From positions 121,906-185,905 of the forward strand of contig NZ_QOIL01000019.1 of assembly GCF_003323745.1 (NCBI RefSeq): DNA of 64,000 bases, given 5' to 3'. This stretch comes from Sphaerisporangium album (lineage in GTDB: Bacteria > Actinomycetota > Actinomycetes > Streptosporangiales > Streptosporangiaceae). The notes beneath the pieces were generated by a model that was not told where the DNA came from, made no database searches, and was given only the letters and a program-made list of their open reading frames with translations. Positions 26,955 to 35,333 of this stretch are shown here, piece after piece. Made by a program: the position numbers and the translations under genes. Each line of letters begins with the position of its first letter. The first letter of the stretch is position 1.

Positions 26955-27110
26955 TCAGTCGGTGGTGGCGGCCGCGTTCGGGTCGCTCACCCGCGTGGTG
27001 AGCGACCGCACGGCCTCGGTCAGCGAGGCGACCTGGAGTTCGAGGGTGTGCACCCGGGCCTCCAGGTCGAGGGGGCTGGGGGCCTGGTATGCGGCGATCT
27101 GCCTCGGCAT
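26955..27110 (-). CDS. Small coiled-coil protein upstream of the sensor kinase
   Basis: An ATG frame of 51 residues begins MPRQIAAYQAPSPLDLEARV and continues with heptads (HTLELQVASLTEAVRSLTTRV) typical of a short coiled coil. GGAAGGAG lies about nine bases upstream, supporting translation. It precedes the kinase on the same strand with 72 bases between, and may be cotranscribed. It could serve as a dimerising partner; this is inference. Confidence 0.6.
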   Translation of the reverse strand: MPRQIAAYQAPSPLDLEARVHTLELQVASLTEAVRSLTTRVSDPNAAATTD

Positions 27111-27354
27111 CGGCGACCGCTCCTTCCGTGGTGTCCGTGCACGGGCATGGGGGACGCGGGGGAGTGGTCCCGTCGCGCTCCTGATCCATTACCTCTGCCC
27201 CCGCAGCGGTCTGGCAAGCGCGAATGCTCCCTTCAGGCTGTGTGACTTTGCGTTGCCCCGCCCTCGCCGTCCGCGATGTCCCGCTCACGGCCGCCGCAGC
27301 GCGCCCGAGTGGGCGGTGTCACAGGGGGGCACAGGACGGCGTCACGGGGCGGTG

Positions 27355-28464
27355 TCACGGTGCGGGGTAGGCGTGGGTCTCGGCGGCCGGGACGCAGGCC
27401 CACACCTGGTCGCCGGGGGTCAGGCCGAGGTCGGCGAGGGTGGCGGGGATCAGGTCGGCGGCCGCCGCGATCGGCCCCCCGAGGCGGACCCGGACGCGGT
27501 CGCCGTGCCCCTCGATGCCCTCCACGCCGCCACGCCACAGGTTGTGCGGCGTCCCGCCGGGCATGGCCCGCGACAGGGTGACCGCCGAGGGCGGGAACGC
27601 GACGAACACTGGCCCGCGCAGCGCCTCCCGCACGGTGAACGTGACCGCGCGCCCTCCCACGGCGCCGGTCCCGCCGACCGTCCCGCCGTCCAGCCCGGAG
27701 CCCGTCCCGCCGCCTTCTGTCCCGCCGCCGACCGACACCGACCGCCCGGCGGCGTGCCCCCGGCACAGGTTGAGCCCGGCGAGGCGCGCGGCGTGGCCGG
27801 TGCGCGGGCGGCGGGCCACCTCGGCGGGCGCGCCTTCCTGGACCACGACGCCGTCGTCCATCACCAGCAGCCGGTCGGCCGCCACCATGGCGTCCAGTGG
27901 GTCGCCGGTCACCAGCAGGCACGCGCCGGTGAAGCCGGACAGGTGCCGGTGCAGCAGGGTGCGCGCGGGGGCGAGCTCGCCCGGGTCCAGGGCGGCGAGC
28001 GGCTCGTCCAGCAGCAGGATCCGCGGGCGGGCGGCCAGCGCGCGGGCCAGCGCCACCCGCCGCGCCTCGCCCGGGGACAGCTCGCGCGGCAGGGCGCCCG
28101 CGCGGGCGGCGAGGTCCATCCGCTCCAGCCAGGCGGAGGCCGCGAGGCGCGCCTGCTCCGGGGACTCGCCCTGGCAGCGCGGGCCGAAGGCGACGTTGTC
28201 GAGCGCGGTCAGGTGGGGGAACAGCAGCGGATCGCGGCCGGCCATGGCCACGGACCGGCGGCGGGGCGCGCGGGCGTGCACGGCCGCCCCGTCGAGCAGG
28301 ACGTACCCGCCGAGGGACGGGGTGAGCCCCGCCAGCACGCGCAGCGCCGTCGTCTTGCCGCAGCCCGCGGGCCCGAGCAGCGCGACCACCTCGCCCGCGG
28401 CGACATGGAGCCTCAGGTCGAGGCGGAAGGGCGGGTGCCCGGCCACCAGGCGCGCGTCGATCAC
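27355..28464 (-). CDS. modC: Molybdate-type ABC transporter ATP-binding protein with altered motifs
   Basis: This 369-residue ATPase has an N-terminal NBD and a C-terminal TOBE domain (GDRVRVRLGGPIAAA ... GLTPGDQVWACVPA), the ModC layout. Walker A (GPAGCGKTT) and Walker B (ILLLDEPLAALD) are normal. The Q-loop reads VAMAGRDPLLFPH with the Gln lost, the signature is LSPGE instead of LSGGQ, and the switch His is Gly (LLVTGDPLDAM). GTG 28464 overlaps the modB stop. Activity may be altered. The linker at residues 235-275 is a Gly/Thr-rich low-complexity stretch. Confidence 0.8.
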   Translation of the reverse strand: MIDARLVAGHPPFRLDLRLHVAAGEVVALLGPAGCGKTTALRVLAGLTPSLGGYVLLDGAAVHARAPRRRSVAMAGRDPLLFPHLTALDNVAFGPRCQGESPEQARLAASAWLERMDLAARAGALPRELSPGEARRVALARALAARPRILLLDEPLAALDPGELAPARTLLHRHLSGFTGACLLVTGDPLDAMVAADRLLVMDDGVVVQEGAPAEVARRPRTGHAARLAGLNLCRGHAAGRSVSVGGGTEGGGTGSGLDGGTVGGTGAVGGRAVTFTVREALRGPVFVAFPPSAVTLSRAMPGGTPHNLWRGGVEGIEGHGDRVRVRLGGPIAAAADLIPATLADLGLTPGDQVWACVPAAETHAYPAP

Positions 28465-29411
28465 GGCCCGGCCTCCGCCCGCGCGGGCGGGTCCGGGACG
28501 GCCTGCCCGCCCGGCGCCCCCCTCCTCGCGCCGGCGGCCGTCCCCCCGCCCGGCGCTCCCACCCAGGCGCGGGGGACGCCCACCCCGCCCGGCGTCCCCA
28601 TCCAGTGGCCGCGCAGGCCGGCGAGCACGGCGACCGACACCGTGACCAGGGCGAGGCTGAGGGCGACGGCGGCCGGGGACCCGAGGGCGGGGGACAGCCC
28701 CGGCGGGGCGATCGGCGTCCCCCAGACCGGGTTCCCGGCCAGCGCGAGTGCCGCGCCCGACTCTCCGAGCGCCCGCGCCCAGCACAGCACCGCTCCGGCG
28801 GCGATCCCGGGCGCGGCGGAGGGCAGGGTCACCCTGCGGAACACCGTCCACCGGGACGCGCCCAGCAGGGCCGCGGTCTCCTCCAGGCGCGGGTCCCCGG
28901 CGCGCAGCGCGCGCTCCACGCCGATCACCACGAACGGCAGCCCGACGAACACCTGGGCGAGCACGAACCCCGCCGTCCCGGGACGCAGGGACGCGCCCGC
29001 CCACCCGCCCCCCGGCGACGCCACCAGCGGCACGGCCACGAGGGCGGCGGCGGGCGGCAGGACCACGGGCGCCGTGACCAGGGCCCGGACCACCCGCTCG
29101 CCCCGCATCCGCGTCCGGGCGAGCACCCAGGCCAGCGGCACCCCGAGCGGCAGGCAGGCCAGCGTCGCGAGCGCCGAGGTCACCAGCGGGAACCGCAGCG
29201 CCCCCAGGACGTCCGCACCGGCCAGGGACGGCCACGGCGCGCGGGCGAGCGTCCCGGCGAGCGGCAGCGCCACGAGCGCCAGCGCGACCGCGGCGGGCAC
29301 GAGCAGGGCCGCGGGAACCCCGTGCGCGACGCCGTGACCGCTCCCGCGCTCGGGTCTTCGCCGCCTGCCCTTGAGTACCGTGATCACCGTAAGCGTGCTC
29401 GATGCCTTCAT
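28461..29411 (-). CDS. modB: Molybdate-type ABC transporter permease
   Basis: This 316-residue membrane protein has about five to six helices and the EAA loop EETAALLGASRWTVFRRV near residue 160, as in ModB/CysTW permeases. The C-terminus is a Pro/Gly-rich cytoplasmic tail of about 50 residues. It is coupled to the ATPase by a GTGA overlap. No modA binding protein is present on either side; divergently, 168 bases away, lies a DUF1206 gene. ATG 29411 is chosen over the upstream frame start 29444 because it gives a short basic N-terminus before the first helix. Confidence 0.82.
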   Translation of the reverse strand: MKASSTLTVITVLKGRRRRPERGSGHGVAHGVPAALLVPAAVALALVALPLAGTLARAPWPSLAGADVLGALRFPLVTSALATLACLPLGVPLAWVLARTRMRGERVVRALVTAPVVLPPAAALVAVPLVASPGGGWAGASLRPGTAGFVLAQVFVGLPFVVIGVERALRAGDPRLEETAALLGASRWTVFRRVTLPSAAPGIAAGAVLCWARALGESGAALALAGNPVWGTPIAPPGLSPALGSPAAVALSLALVTVSVAVLAGLRGHWMGTPGGVGVPRAWVGAPGGGTAAGARRGAPGGQAVPDPPARAEAGP

Positions 29412-29578
29412 GCCGGATGAATCCCCTGTATCCCGCCGCGCCACGCGAGCGCCTCCCGCGGCCCCTCCGCAGGGGCCCGGGTACGGCGATTCCGGCGATT
29501 CTCCTGGGGGGCAAGGCGGATTAGGCGTTTGATTTCCGGCCAGATGTGTAGTGGGGAGGCGACTCGAGAGGAGCCAAT

Positions 29579-30403
29579 ATGAACTCCGTGGCCTCAGCGG
29601 GGAATCAGGCGCGGGGAGCCGCGCGGCAGGTGACCAACAGCCGGACGTTCGACCGGTTGGCGCGGTTCGGAATGGCGTGCCGGGGCGTGTTGTACGCGCT
29701 CATCGGAATCCTCGCGTTGCAGATCGCCTTCGGGGGCGGGGGGAAGGAGGCGGACAAGACCGGCGCGGTGCGGACCGTCGCCGAGCAGCCGTTCGGCACC
29801 GTCCTGCTCTGGCTGCTGGCCATCGGCTTCGCCGCGCTCGCCCTGTGGCAGCTCTCGGAGGCCGCGCTCGGGTCCGGCATGGACGCCAAGCACCGGATCG
29901 AGGCCGCCGCCCGCACCGTCGTGTACGCGCTGGTCGTCGGCACCGTCCTGAGCTTCCTGCTCCGCGGCACCACGGGCCGCTCGACCGACGAGCAGTCCAA
30001 GGACCTCACCGCGGCCGTCATGGACTGGCCCGGGGGGCGGCTCATCGTCGGCGCCGTCGGCCTCGGCATCGTGGCGCTCGGCCTGTACTGGATCTACAAG
30101 GGCTGGAAGAAGAAGTTCTTCGAGCACCTGAACACCGGTCAGATGTCGCCGAGGACGCGCGACATCGTCGAGAAGCTCGGCATGATCGGCTACGCCGCGC
30201 GCGGCGTGATCGCCGCCGGCGCCGGGATCTTCGCCGTGCAGTCGGCGATCACCTACAACCCCGACGAGGCCAAGGGCATCGACTCCACGCTCCGCGCGTT
30301 CGCCGACACCCCGCTCGGGCCGTGGCTGCTCGTCGTGGTCGCGCTCGGCCTGTTGGTCTTCGCCGCCTTCTGCTTCTGCGAGTCCCGCTGGCGCCGCACC
30401 TGA
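29579..30403 (+). CDS. DUF1206 family membrane protein
   Basis: This 274-residue protein contains three similar units, each with two transmembrane helices, starting at FDRLARFGMACRGVLYALIG, RIEAAARTVVYALVVG and IVEKLGMIGYAARGVIAAGA. This is the DUF1206 architecture. Function is unknown. GAGAGGAG precedes ATG 29579, and a terminator hairpin follows the stop. Confidence 0.88.
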   Translation: MNSVASAGNQARGAARQVTNSRTFDRLARFGMACRGVLYALIGILALQIAFGGGGKEADKTGAVRTVAEQPFGTVLLWLLAIGFAALALWQLSEAALGSGMDAKHRIEAAARTVVYALVVGTVLSFLLRGTTGRSTDEQSKDLTAAVMDWPGGRLIVGAVGLGIVALGLYWIYKGWKKKFFEHLNTGQMSPRTRDIVEKLGMIGYAARGVIAAGAGIFAVQSAITYNPDEAKGIDSTLRAFADTPLGPWLLVVVALGLLVFAAFCFCESRWRRT

Positions 30404-30421
30404 CCCGGCCACACCAGCGTC

Positions 30422-30450
30422 ACGGACCCGGGCCGCGCGCCCGGGTCCGT
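30422..30450. terminator. Bidirectional terminator between DUF1206 and icmF genes
   Basis: ACGGACCCGGGC pairs with GCCCGGGTCCGT in a perfect 12-bp stem with a 5-base loop, between the two convergent genes. Confidence 0.8.
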
Positions 30451-30466
30451 TCGCGTGCGAGCGGGG

Positions 30467-33400
30467 TCAGACGTTGCGGCGGTACTGGCCCCCGGCCTCG
30501 AACAGCGCCTCGGTGATCTGGCCGAGCGAGCAGACCCTGGCCGCCTCCATCAGCGCGCCGAAGGCGTTCTCCTGGGACATCGCGGCCTCCCTGAGCCTGC
30601 GCAGCGCCCCGGGGGCCTCGGCGGCGTGCCGCTCCTGGAACGCGCGCACGCGGGTGAGCTGGCCGTGCTTCTCCTCCTCGGTCCCCCGGGCGAGTTCGAG
30701 CGTGCCGTGCTCGGTGGTCCCGGCGGGGTTACGGAAGGTGTTGACGCCGATGATCGGCAGCGACCCGTCGTGCTTGCGGGTCTCGTACAGCATCGACTCG
30801 TCCTGGATGCGGCCGCGCTGGTAGCCGGTCTCCATGGCCCCGAGCACGCCGCCCCGGTCCGACAGCCGCTGGAACTCGGCCAGCACGGCCTCCTCCACCA
30901 GGTCGGTGAGGTCGTCGACGATGAACGAGCCCTGGAGCGGGTTCTCGTTGTACGCCAGGCCCCACTCCCGATTGATGATCATCTGGATGGCCATCGCGCG
31001 GCGCACCGAGTCGGCGCTGGGCGTGGTCACCGCCTCGTCGAAGGCGTTGGTGTGCAGGCTGTTGCAGTTGTCGTAGATGGCGATCAGCGCCTGCAGCGTC
31101 GTGCGGATGTCGTTGAAGTTCATCTCCTGCGCGTGCAGCGAGCGCCCGGAGGTCTGGATGTGGTACTTCAGCTTCTGCGAGCGCTCGCCCGCGCCGTACC
31201 GGTCGCGCATGGCGACGGCCCAGACCCGGCGCGCCACCCGGCCGAGCACGCTGTACTCCGGGTCCATGCCGTTGGAGAAGAAGAACGACAGGTTGGGCGC
31301 GAAATCGTCGATCGCCATCCCGCGCGCCAGGTACGCCTCGACGTAGGTGAAGCCGTTGGCCAGCGTGAACGCGAGCTGCGTGATCGGGTTCGCCCCGGCC
31401 TCGGCGATGTGGTAGCCGGAGATGGACACCGAGTAGAAGTTGCGCACCTCGTTGGCGATGAACCACTCCTGCACGTCGGCCATCATGCGCAGGCTGAAGT
31501 CGGTGGAGAAGATGCAGGTGTTCTGCCCCTGGTCCTCCTTCAGGATGTCGGCCTGCACGGTGCCGCGCACGGTCGACAGCGTCCGCGCCCGCACGTCCCG
31601 CGCCTCCTCGGCGGTGGGCTCGCGGCCGGCGTCCTCGCGGAAGCGGTCCAGCGCCTGGTCGATCGCGGTGTGCAGGAAGTACGCCAGGATCGTCGGGGCC
31701 GGGCCGTTGATGGTCATCGACACCGACGTGCTCGGCGAGGCGAGGTCGAAGCCGTCGTACAGCGCCTTCATGTCGTCCAGCGTGGCGATCGACACCCCCG
31801 AGGTGCCCACCTTGCCGTACACGTCGGGCCGCTCGGCCGGGTCGTGGCCGTACAGGGTGACCGAGTCGAACGCCGTGGACAGGCGCACGGCGGGCTGGCC
31901 CTCCGAGAGCATCTTGAAGCGCCGGTTCGTGCGGAACGGGTCGCCCTCGCCGGCGAACATGCGGGTCGGGTCCTCGTCCGCGCGCTTGAACGGGAACACC
32001 CCGGCGGTGAACGGGAAACGGCCGGGCAGGTTCTCGGCGCGCAGGAACCGCAGCAGCTCGCCGTGGTCGGTGAACCGGGGGAGGGCCACGCGCGGGACGC
32101 GGCTGCCCGACAGGGACGTGCGCCACAGCGGCGTGTGCAGCTCCTTGCCCCGCACGGTGACCACCAGCTCGTCGGCGGAGTACGCCTCCACCGTCTTCGG
32201 CCAGTCGTCCAGCAGGGCACGGGCGTCGGCGGGCAGCTCCAGGTCGGCGCGCTCGTGCAGCGCGTCCACGTCGGCGGTGGCGGCGCCCTCGGCGGCCAGC
32301 AGCCGGCGCACCTCGGCGAGCCGCTGGCGCCGGCGGGCGGCCTCGGCCAGCTCCGCGGTGCGCCGGTGGTAGGCCCGGACGGTCTCGGCGATGTCGGCGA
32401 GGTAGCGCACCCGGGCCGGCGGGACGATCGCCGCGCCGATGCTGGAGGTCTTCACGTCCGTCGCCGGCAGCAGCCCCGGGCCGTCCGGCAGGCCCCGGTC
32501 CCGCAGCGGGCCGCGCAGCGCCTGGTACAGCGCGGTGACCCCGTCGTCGTTGAACCGCGCCGCGACCGTGCCGTAGACGGGCATCTGGTCGGGGGAGGTG
32601 CCGAACGCCTCGCGGTTGCGCACCATCTGCCGCCGCACGTCGCGCAACGCGTCCTCGGCGCCGCGCCGGTCGTACTTGTTGATCGCCACGAGGTCGGCGA
32701 AGTCCAGCATGTCGATCTTCTCGAGCTGGGAGCTCGCGCCGAACTCCGGGGTCATCACGTACAGCGAGACGTCGCTGAACGGGACGATCGCGGCGTCGCC
32801 CTGCCCGATGCCGGGGGTCTCGACGATCACCAGGTCGTACCCGGCGGCCCGGCACACGGTGATCACGTCCTCGAGGTGCTCGGGAAGCTCGCGGGAGCCG
32901 CGCGTGGCGAGCGAGCGGAAGAACACCCGGCCGCCGCCGAGGCTGTTCATGCGGATGCGGTCGCCGAGCAGGGCGCCGCCGCCCCTGCGCCGGGTGGGGT
33001 CGACCGCGATCACCGCGACGCGCAGCTTGTCCTCGTAGTCCACGCGCAGCCGGCGGATCAGCTCGTCGGTGAGGGACGACTTGCCGGACCCGCCCGTGCC
33101 GGTGATGCCGAGCACCGGCGCGCGGCGCTCCCCGGCCGCCGCCCGCAGCGCGCCGAGGTAGGCCTCGCCGGCCCGCCCGCACTCCACGAACGTGATCGCC
33201 CGGGCGACCGCCCGCGGGTCGCCGCCCTCCACGGGCGGGGGCTCGGCGCCCTCGGTGAGGTCGACGTCGCACGCCTCGATGATCGTGTTGATCATCCCGG
33301 CGAGGCCCAGGCGGTGGCCGTCCTCGGGGGAGAAGACCTTGGCGACGCCGTGCCCCTCCAGCCGGGCGATCTCGTCGGGGACGATCACGCCGCCGCCCCC

Positions 33401-33682
33401 GCCGTACACCTTGACGTGCCCGGCGCCGCGCTCGCGCAGCAGGTCGACCAGGTAGCTGAAGTACTCGACGTGGCCGCCCTGGTAGGAGCTGATCGCCACG
33501 GCCTGCGCGTCCTCCTGGACGGCCGCGGTGACGACCTCCTCGACCGAGCGGTCGTGGCCCAGGTGGATGACTTCGGCGCCCTGGGTCTGCAGGATGCGCC
33601 GCATGATGTTGATCGCGGCGTCGTGCCCGTCGAACAGGGCCGCCGCGGTGACCACTCGCACGGGGTTGGCAGGTACGTGCAC
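30467..33682 (-). CDS. icmF: Fused isobutyryl-CoA mutase with GTPase chaperone (IcmF)
   Basis: This 1071-residue cobalamin enzyme interconverts isobutyryl-CoA and n-butyryl-CoA, or a similar branched acyl-CoA. Domains in order are: B12-binding domain, residues 1-140, with His20 of LFDGHDAAINIM as lower ligand; G-protein (MeaB-like) chaperone, residues 155-420, with P-loop GTGGSGKSS and the AVDPTRRRGGGALLGDR switch; then the mutase TIM-barrel, residues 480-1071, with TMTINGPAPTILAYF-like and QTSGRSLHAQEMNFND segments. This order is diagnostic of IcmF rather than methylmalonyl-CoA mutase. GTG 33682 has GAGGAG upstream. A 42-bp inverted repeat lies immediately before it. Confidence 0.93.
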   Translation of the reverse strand: MHVPANPVRVVTAAALFDGHDAAINIMRRILQTQGAEVIHLGHDRSVEEVVTAAVQEDAQAVAISSYQGGHVEYFSYLVDLLRERGAGHVKVYGGGGGVIVPDEIARLEGHGVAKVFSPEDGHRLGLAGMINTIIEACDVDLTEGAEPPPVEGGDPRAVARAITFVECGRAGEAYLGALRAAAGERRAPVLGITGTGGSGKSSLTDELIRRLRVDYEDKLRVAVIAVDPTRRRGGGALLGDRIRMNSLGGGRVFFRSLATRGSRELPEHLEDVITVCRAAGYDLVIVETPGIGQGDAAIVPFSDVSLYVMTPEFGASSQLEKIDMLDFADLVAINKYDRRGAEDALRDVRRQMVRNREAFGTSPDQMPVYGTVAARFNDDGVTALYQALRGPLRDRGLPDGPGLLPATDVKTSSIGAAIVPPARVRYLADIAETVRAYHRRTAELAEAARRRQRLAEVRRLLAAEGAATADVDALHERADLELPADARALLDDWPKTVEAYSADELVVTVRGKELHTPLWRTSLSGSRVPRVALPRFTDHGELLRFLRAENLPGRFPFTAGVFPFKRADEDPTRMFAGEGDPFRTNRRFKMLSEGQPAVRLSTAFDSVTLYGHDPAERPDVYGKVGTSGVSIATLDDMKALYDGFDLASPSTSVSMTINGPAPTILAYFLHTAIDQALDRFREDAGREPTAEEARDVRARTLSTVRGTVQADILKEDQGQNTCIFSTDFSLRMMADVQEWFIANEVRNFYSVSISGYHIAEAGANPITQLAFTLANGFTYVEAYLARGMAIDDFAPNLSFFFSNGMDPEYSVLGRVARRVWAVAMRDRYGAGERSQKLKYHIQTSGRSLHAQEMNFNDIRTTLQALIAIYDNCNSLHTNAFDEAVTTPSADSVRRAMAIQMIINREWGLAYNENPLQGSFIVDDLTDLVEEAVLAEFQRLSDRGGVLGAMETGYQRGRIQDESMLYETRKHDGSLPIIGVNTFRNPAGTTEHGTLELARGTEEEKHGQLTRVRAFQERHAAEAPGALRRLREAAMSQENAFGALMEAARVCSLGQITEALFEAGGQYRRNV

Positions 33683-33700
33683 CGGCGCTCCTCAACCTGA

Positions 33701-33742
33701 GATACTTGGACGTCCTACTAAATTGTAGGACGTCCAAGTATC
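33701..33742. promoter_or_regulatory. Perfect 18-bp inverted repeat upstream of icmF
   Basis: GATACTTGGACGTCCTAC at 33701-33718 is exactly complementary to 33725-33742, with spacer TAAATT. Each half is itself nearly symmetrical around GGACGTCC, so the site may bind two dimers. It begins 18 bases upstream of the start codon, over the expected promoter/leader, and is very likely an operator. No regulator gene is adjacent. Confidence 0.75.
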
Positions 33743-33860
33743 ATCCTGCGCCCGGATTCGGATCGTCATCCACCGTGTGGGCGAATGTCGCCTCCCGGAC
33801 ACCGCGAGAGGCGGGCTTCCGTCCTCCGGAGCATCGGTCAGGCGGGGAGGCGTGGCTTTG

Positions 33861-33877
33861 ATTCCTACAAATGCCTA
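33861..33877 (+). promoter_or_regulatory. TTCCTAC element upstream of the SHMT-like gene
   Basis: ATTCCTAC at 33861-33868 is followed by AAATGCCTAAAT, giving two CCTA units 10 bases apart, and then by TCCGG. It ends about 30 bases before the start codon. It is the fifth occurrence of the element in the window. Confidence 0.42.
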
Positions 33878-33898
33878 AATATCCGGTATTGATCTCCT

Positions 33899-35284
33899 GT
33901 GGTGGTCGGTGGTGAGACGCTGGGCGCGCCCGTAACGTCGGAAACGTCCTGGTACGAACCTCGGCCGAACGGAGTGGTCACCCTGGAAGGTCCCCGCCGC
34001 GTAGCCCCCTGGGCACCGCCGCGCGCCCGGCGGCGTCTCGCCGAACTGGAGGCCCGGCTCGCCGGGCAGGACGCCGACCAGGTCGTGCGGACCGTGACGG
34101 GCGCCCTCGCCGGGCACCGCCGCGCGTTCGACGAGGACGGCATCGTGCTGTACGCGGGCACCAACACGATGAGCCCACGGGCGCTGGCCGCGCACGACGC
34201 CGCCGTGTCCGGCCGCCCGTCGATGGGCTGGCCGGGCGACAAGTACCAGACCGGGCTCGACCACCTGGACGTGCTGGAGACCCTCGCGCCGCTCCAGGTC
34301 GCCGCCCTGATGGAGGGGGAGTTCGCCGAGGTCCGGCTACAGAGCGCGACCCTGGCCAACCTGGCCTGCTACACGGCCTTCGCCCGGCCCGGGGACACGA
34401 TCGCGGTGCTCCCGGAGGCGGCGGGCGGGCACGCCAGCCACCACGCGCAGGGCGTGGCGGGCGTGCGCGGGCTGCGGGTGGCCGACCTGCCCTACGACGC
34501 GGCCGCGTTCTCCATCGACCACGCGCGGCTGCCGGGCTTCCTGGAGCGCGAGCGGCCGGCGCTGGTGGTCATCGGGGCGAGCCTGATGCTCTTCCCGCAC
34601 GACGTGGCGGCGGTACGCGCGGCCTGCGACGAGGTGGGCGCGACGCTGGTGTACGACGCCTCGCACGTGGCCGGGCTGATCGCCGGACGCCGCTTCCAGC
34701 GCCCGCTGGAGGAGGGCGCGCACGTCCTGACCATGTCCACCTACAAGTCGTTCGGCGGCCCGCCCGGCGCGGCCATCGTGACCAGGGACGAGGCCCTCGC
34801 CGAGCGCGTCTCGGCCGCCGCCTACCCCGGGCTCACGGCCAACTACGACGCCGCCCGGCTCGCCCCCCTCGCCGTCACCGCCGCCGAGCTCGCCGAGACC
34901 GGCCCCGACTACGCCGACGCCTGCGTCGCCAACGCCTCGGCGCTGGCCGCGGCCCTCCAGGAGGCCGGGTTCGCCGTGGTGGCCGCCGACCGCGGATGGA
35001 CGGCCTCCCACCACGTCGCCGTGGACGCCTCGGACCTCGGCGGCGGCGACGCGGCCGCGCGGACGCTGGCGGAGGGCGGCGTCTACCTGAGCGGCATCGG
35101 CCTGCCCGGGCGCGCGGAGCCGCTCCCCGGCCTGCGCATCGGCACCCAAGAGATCACCCGCCGGGGTTTCACCCCGCCCCTGATGTGCGACCTCGCCGCG
35201 TTGATGCGAAGGCTCCTGCTCGACCACGAACCCCCCGCCGACGTCCGCCCCGCCACCACCACCCTGCGCCACTCCCTCCCCTGA
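33899..35284 (+). CDS. Divergent serine hydroxymethyltransferase-like PLP enzyme
   Basis: This 461-residue fold-type-I PLP enzyme is most like glycine hydroxymethyltransferase. The segment DASHVAGLIAGRRF carries the PLP-binding Asp and His, and MSTYKSFGGPPGAAIV carries the probable Schiff-base Lys283, where SHMT has THKTLRGPRGG. GLDHLDVLE aligns with the substrate-site region. The His before the Lys is Tyr, and the N-terminus is unusual, so it is a paralogue with a different aldolase, transferase or lyase activity. The GTG start 33899 has no good ribosome binding site, and translation may be leaderless. Confidence 0.78.
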   Translation: MVVGGETLGAPVTSETSWYEPRPNGVVTLEGPRRVAPWAPPRARRRLAELEARLAGQDADQVVRTVTGALAGHRRAFDEDGIVLYAGTNTMSPRALAAHDAAVSGRPSMGWPGDKYQTGLDHLDVLETLAPLQVAALMEGEFAEVRLQSATLANLACYTAFARPGDTIAVLPEAAGGHASHHAQGVAGVRGLRVADLPYDAAAFSIDHARLPGFLERERPALVVIGASLMLFPHDVAAVRAACDEVGATLVYDASHVAGLIAGRRFQRPLEEGAHVLTMSTYKSFGGPPGAAIVTRDEALAERVSAAAYPGLTANYDAARLAPLAVTAAELAETGPDYADACVANASALAAALQEAGFAVVAADRGWTASHHVAVDASDLGGGDAAARTLAEGGVYLSGIGLPGRAEPLPGLRIGTQEITRRGFTPPLMCDLAALMRRLLLDHEPPADVRPATTTLRHSLP

Positions 35285-35333
35285 CCCCGGCCCACGACCT
35301 CCGGGAGATCACCGTCAGCTCGGTGCGCCCGGT

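Noticed and set aside
30455..33700. Plus-strand frame of over 1000 residues opposite icmF
   Set aside because: It mirrors the mutase gene in the antisense direction and has no recognisable domain; icmF has full-length family motifs.
33701..33742. Inverted repeat as a transcription terminator
   Set aside because: No gene ends here; it lies between divergent starts, directly before the icmF leader, so an operator is the better reading.
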